Shown here: positions 61,354 through 64,000 of the stretch, one piece after another
Numbering within the stretch: position 1 is the stretch's first letter
Layout of the letters: each line of letters starts with the position of its first letter
Assembly (NCBI GenBank): GCA_028870845.1
Contig: JAGWOR010000002.1
Location: 1 to 64,000 of the forward strand
Length of the DNA stretch: 64,000 bases
Reading direction: 5' to 3'
Source: Gammaproteobacteria bacterium
GTDB taxonomy: Bacteria; Pseudomonadota; Gammaproteobacteria; Natronospirales; REEB76
Program-made: the position numbers and the translations under genes
Notes under the pieces: model-generated
The model's database searches: none
Told to the model about the DNA's origin: nothing
Seen by the model: only the letters and a program-made list of their open reading frames with translations

Positions 61354-63510
61354 CTAGTTCCGCTTGGCAGCCGCCTGCGGGATGGACGGCATGCTGCCGA
61401 TACCCATCTTCTCCATGTCAATGGTGATCTGCGCACTTTCCTGCAACAGCATGTCGGGTACCAGTAGATTTGAAGCGTTGGCGCCATCGGCAGCAGTGCC
61501 TGAGGCGGGCAGCTTATAGGCCTCGTCAAGGCTTTTTGCGGCGGGCAGCTTGCGTAATTTCCGCCAGTCATTGGCCAAGGTCAACTTGGCATCGTCAAGT
61601 TTGCGCTGCTGCAGTTTCCGTTCGCTGAGCAATAATGATACCGATTTGGTGTCACGTTCGGACTGCAACTGACGCAGCCCATCAAGGTATAGGGCCCACT
61701 CGGGAATTTTGAGGGTGCGCTGCGCATGCAGCTTGTTGAGTTCGGGAATTGATTTGTCGATGCCCAGGCTCAGCGGAGTGTATTTCGCAGGTGCGATCTG
61801 ATCCCAGGGCAATGCATCCTCTTCGGTTTCTTCGCCAAATTCCTTGGAGCTGACTGGAGAAGGTAAAACGATATCTGGGGTTACGCCCTTTATCTGGGTG
61901 CTGGAGCCATTGACACGATAAAATTTGTCTACCGTCAGTTTGAGTTCGCCCACGCTCTCGCTCCCCGGCAAGTACCTGCTGAGATCAATCAATCGCTGCA
62001 CGGTGCCTTTCCCATATGTGGTGGATCCCACCACAAGTCCACGATGGTAATCCTGTATCGCGGCCGTGAAGATTTCCGAAGCCGACGCGGTTAGCCGGTT
62101 TACCAGCACCACCAGTGGGCCGGTATACACGACTGAGCTGTCATCGTCGTCATCCACTTCAACGTCGCCGCCGGTATCACGGATCTGCACCACAGGGCCG
62201 TGCGGGATAAACAGGCCGGTAAGCTTGGTGGCTTCATCCAATGCCCCGCCGCCGTTGTTGCGAAGGTCGATTACTACGCCACTCACGTGTTCAGCTTCGA
62301 GCTCCAGCAGCAGTTTACGGACATCCCGAGTAGTACTTGTGTAGTTCTTTTCGCCTTCGGCGCGACCTTCAAAGTCGCTGTAGAAAATTGGTATGTTTAC
62401 CACGCCAATCTTGTATGTCTGGCCGCCACGGTTAATGGTAACAATGCTCTTGTGTGCGGCTTGTGCTTCCAACTTCACGGTATCTCGTACCAGGCGGATG
62501 GTTTTTTCAGGTGATCCCGGGGCGGCGCCAGCCGGCAGTATTTGCAGCCTGACAATCGTGCCTTTGGGTCCGCGAATAAGCTGCACAACGTCGTCCAGGC
62601 GCCAGCCCACTACATCCACCATTTCTCCATGGTCACCCTGGGCAACGCCGGTAATACGGTCGTCGGGATGCAGTTCCTTGTCCCTTGCGGCGGGCCCACC
62701 CGGAATGATCTGCACGACCTTGGTATATTCGCCTTCGGAAACCAGTGATGCGCCAATTCCCTGGAATTTGAGGCTCATTTGAATCTGAAACTGTTGCGAT
62801 TCGCTGGGCGAAAAATAATTACTGTGTGGATCCAGCGTAAGCGTGTATGAGTTCATGAACAGGTTGAATACATCTTCGGGTGCAACCTGGTGGGCACGAT
62901 AATCGAAATTCTCATAGCGTTTATGCAATATTGTGGCCGCCTGTTTCCACGATTTACCCGCCAGTAACAGGCCTATGACATCGTTTTTGACGCGCTTGCG
63001 CCAGATTTCATCCAGTTCAGCCACGCTGCTTGCCCAAGGCAGCTTGCTGCGGTCATACACGTAGTCTTCGTTGACATTGAAATCCGGTTCATGATTCAGC
63101 AGGCGCAGCGCGTATTGGATGCGCTGTTGCACGCGCTGCTGATAGACGTTGTAAATGGCAAACGCCGGTTTCAGGTTGCCGGCTTGGATCGCGCCAACAA
63201 GATCTTTTTCATAATGCGCAAAACCGTCGATGTCAGACTGCAGAAAATAGCTGCGGTTTGGATCAAGATTTTCCAGGTAGTGTGTAAATACCTGTTTGGA
63301 CAGTTCGTTTGCCGGCGGCTGGTTGCCGTAGTGATAGCGGGTCAGAATGCCGGCTATCGCTTCATCCACCAGTGCCTGGCGTGGTTGCGGTTTTAAAACC
63401 GGTAATTGCGCAAGCGCAGTGCCTGCGGCAGGGGCCGGACTGAATGCATGGACATTCGCTGCGGCGAACATGCAGAGTGCAATCAACAGATTGAAATGCT
63501 TATTGCGCAT
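61354..63510 (-). CDS. prc: Tail-specific periplasmic protease Prc
   Basis: The protein has 718 residues from ATG 63510, with CAGGAA upstream and a signal peptide (LLIALCMFAAANVHA); the longer frame to 63588 lacks these. The PDZ domain sits near residues 240-330 (GIGASLVSEGEYTKVVQIIPGG). The catalytic Ser is in LTASASEIFTAAI and the Lys in TTYGKGTVQRL, as in C-terminal processing peptidases (S41). The C-terminal DUF3340-like tail (ERKLQQRKLDDAKLTLAND) is present. It trims and degrades periplasmic proteins, including cell wall enzymes. Confidence 0.95.
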   Translation of the reverse strand: MRNKHFNLLIALCMFAAANVHAFSPAPAAGTALAQLPVLKPQPRQALVDEAIAGILTRYHYGNQPPANELSKQVFTHYLENLDPNRSYFLQSDIDGFAHYEKDLVGAIQAGNLKPAFAIYNVYQQRVQQRIQYALRLLNHEPDFNVNEDYVYDRSKLPWASSVAELDEIWRKRVKNDVIGLLLAGKSWKQAATILHKRYENFDYRAHQVAPEDVFNLFMNSYTLTLDPHSNYFSPSESQQFQIQMSLKFQGIGASLVSEGEYTKVVQIIPGGPAARDKELHPDDRITGVAQGDHGEMVDVVGWRLDDVVQLIRGPKGTIVRLQILPAGAAPGSPEKTIRLVRDTVKLEAQAAHKSIVTINRGGQTYKIGVVNIPIFYSDFEGRAEGEKNYTSTTRDVRKLLLELEAEHVSGVVIDLRNNGGGALDEATKLTGLFIPHGPVVQIRDTGGDVEVDDDDDSSVVYTGPLVVLVNRLTASASEIFTAAIQDYHRGLVVGSTTYGKGTVQRLIDLSRYLPGSESVGELKLTVDKFYRVNGSSTQIKGVTPDIVLPSPVSSKEFGEETEEDALPWDQIAPAKYTPLSLGIDKSIPELNKLHAQRTLKIPEWALYLDGLRQLQSERDTKSVSLLLSERKLQQRKLDDAKLTLANDWRKLRKLPAAKSLDEAYKLPASGTAADGANASNLLVPDMLLQESAQITIDMEKMGIGSMPSIPQAAAKRN

Positions 63511-64000
63511 TCTGAAAAATTTCCTGTGTAATTTTAAGACTATGCTGCCGTTCAGGCGGGCGGGTAAATGATCATGCACTGACCGCATGAAAATATACTA
63601 TGGGATGCATGGTGTGCAGGCGCGTACAGCCGCATATAACCAGCAAATAGTACCAGTTTATCCTGTCTTACAGGCTCCGCCCGGCATGATTTTGGCTGTC
63701 CGGCCTGACTGACCCTGTCCCCGGCGGGCCCATGGCCTGCAACTTGTCAGTCTTGGAACCGCTGGCTGCGGGAGCCGTTGTGGGCTTTGCGCCATAGGGT
63801 GTTTTCACGAGTGCATGCGGATATCGCTATGGCCAACGGCAGCTGCCGGTGCGTCAGGAAATGGCGTGGACTGTATAAATCTTACACACGCTGTCCTGTG
63901 AATGGGCACAAGACTGCATGCCCTGCCCAAGCCGGACTGCAAATTCCAGGCGGCCTCGGGGTTAAGCGATATCGCTGGCTTGAGGCCGGGCGGGGTGTGG
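63511..64000. other. Region without a supportable gene
   Basis: This 490-base stretch holds no gene I can defend. A short open frame begins at ATG 63902 on the plus strand and runs off the window edge (33 codons), but it has no ribosome binding site and no recognisable sequence. An AT-rich TATAAA at about 63877 might be a promoter element. It could equally be the 5' leader of a gene beyond the window. Confidence 0.4.

Noticed and set aside
63902-64000. Open frame at the right edge starting at ATG 63902
   Set aside because: There are only 33 codons, no ribosome binding site and no recognisable sequence; it may be chance.
1-64000. CRISPR array or toxin-antitoxin pair
   Set aside because: No regularly spaced direct repeats and no small overlapping gene pair with toxin or antitoxin signatures were seen.

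Overview
The window is chromosomal DNA from a Gammaproteobacterium. The evidence is the gene order tolQRAB-pal-cpoB-queE-queC-tRNA-Lys, yebC-ruvCAB, gcvR/bcp/dapA, ffs-dnaX-ybaB-recR, orn, mlaFEDCB with a separate mlaA, and ppsA with a divergent ppsR. Moderate GC, a class I aldolase and many short lipoproteins hint at a Xanthomonadales/Nevskiales/Legionellales-like lineage; that placement is inference. Nothing in the window looks like a phage, IS element or CRISPR array, and nearly all of it is densely coding.

Layout. (1) 1-6948 is an accessory block: five predicted Fe(II)/2-oxoglutarate oxygenases of three subfamilies (two HxD-type Asp/Asn hydroxylase-like proteins, one TPR-AspH fusion, one Sel1-prolyl-4-hydroxylase fusion, one further 2OG oxygenase) interleaved with two sulfotransferase-like proteins. 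This is the best candidate for an undescribed system. (2) 7150-12855 encodes the complete 2-oxoglutarate dehydrogenase complex (sucA, sucB, lpdA), ended by a clear terminator. (3) 12952-15987 holds a secreted polysaccharide deacetylase, a Bax-like glucosaminidase and a YfaZ-like outer membrane protein. (4) 16010-25617 is a long forward run: yebC, ruvCAB, the Tol-Pal envelope system, two queuosine genes and tRNA-Lys. (5) 25947-38928 holds a small membrane-anchored protein, a class I aldolase, the Mla lipid-transport genes behind a promoter that overlaps a palindromic operator-like site, BepA, a FadL-type porin, PhoH, Bcp, GcvR, DapA and a reduced BamC-like lipoprotein. (6) 39104-46234 holds tRNA-Ser, SRP RNA, dnaX-ybaB-recR, an FkbM methyltransferase, HinT, an M48 protease, Orn and a PLP dehydratase. 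(7) 46248-50947 holds small exported proteins and the three-gene AmmeMemoRadiSam set. (8) 50948-58665 holds aldehyde dehydrogenase, a sixth 2OG oxygenase, ppsA, ppsR, phosphoglucomutase and a DUF1249 protein. (9) 58894-63510 holds a lipoprotein with an internal domain duplication, an unrecognised coiled-coil protein and the Prc protease. The last 490 bases hold no gene I can support.

Together the housekeeping part serves central carbon flow (TCA cycle, gluconeogenesis through PpsA and aldolase, sugar phosphates), envelope upkeep (Tol-Pal, Mla, BepA, Prc, BamC-like) and DNA repair and replication. The accessory oxygenase/sulfotransferase block suggests hydroxylation and possibly sulfation of a protein or peptide target, but no substrate gene is evident inside the window. 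Start sites were chosen by eye from ribosome binding sites and signal peptides. No database search was run.
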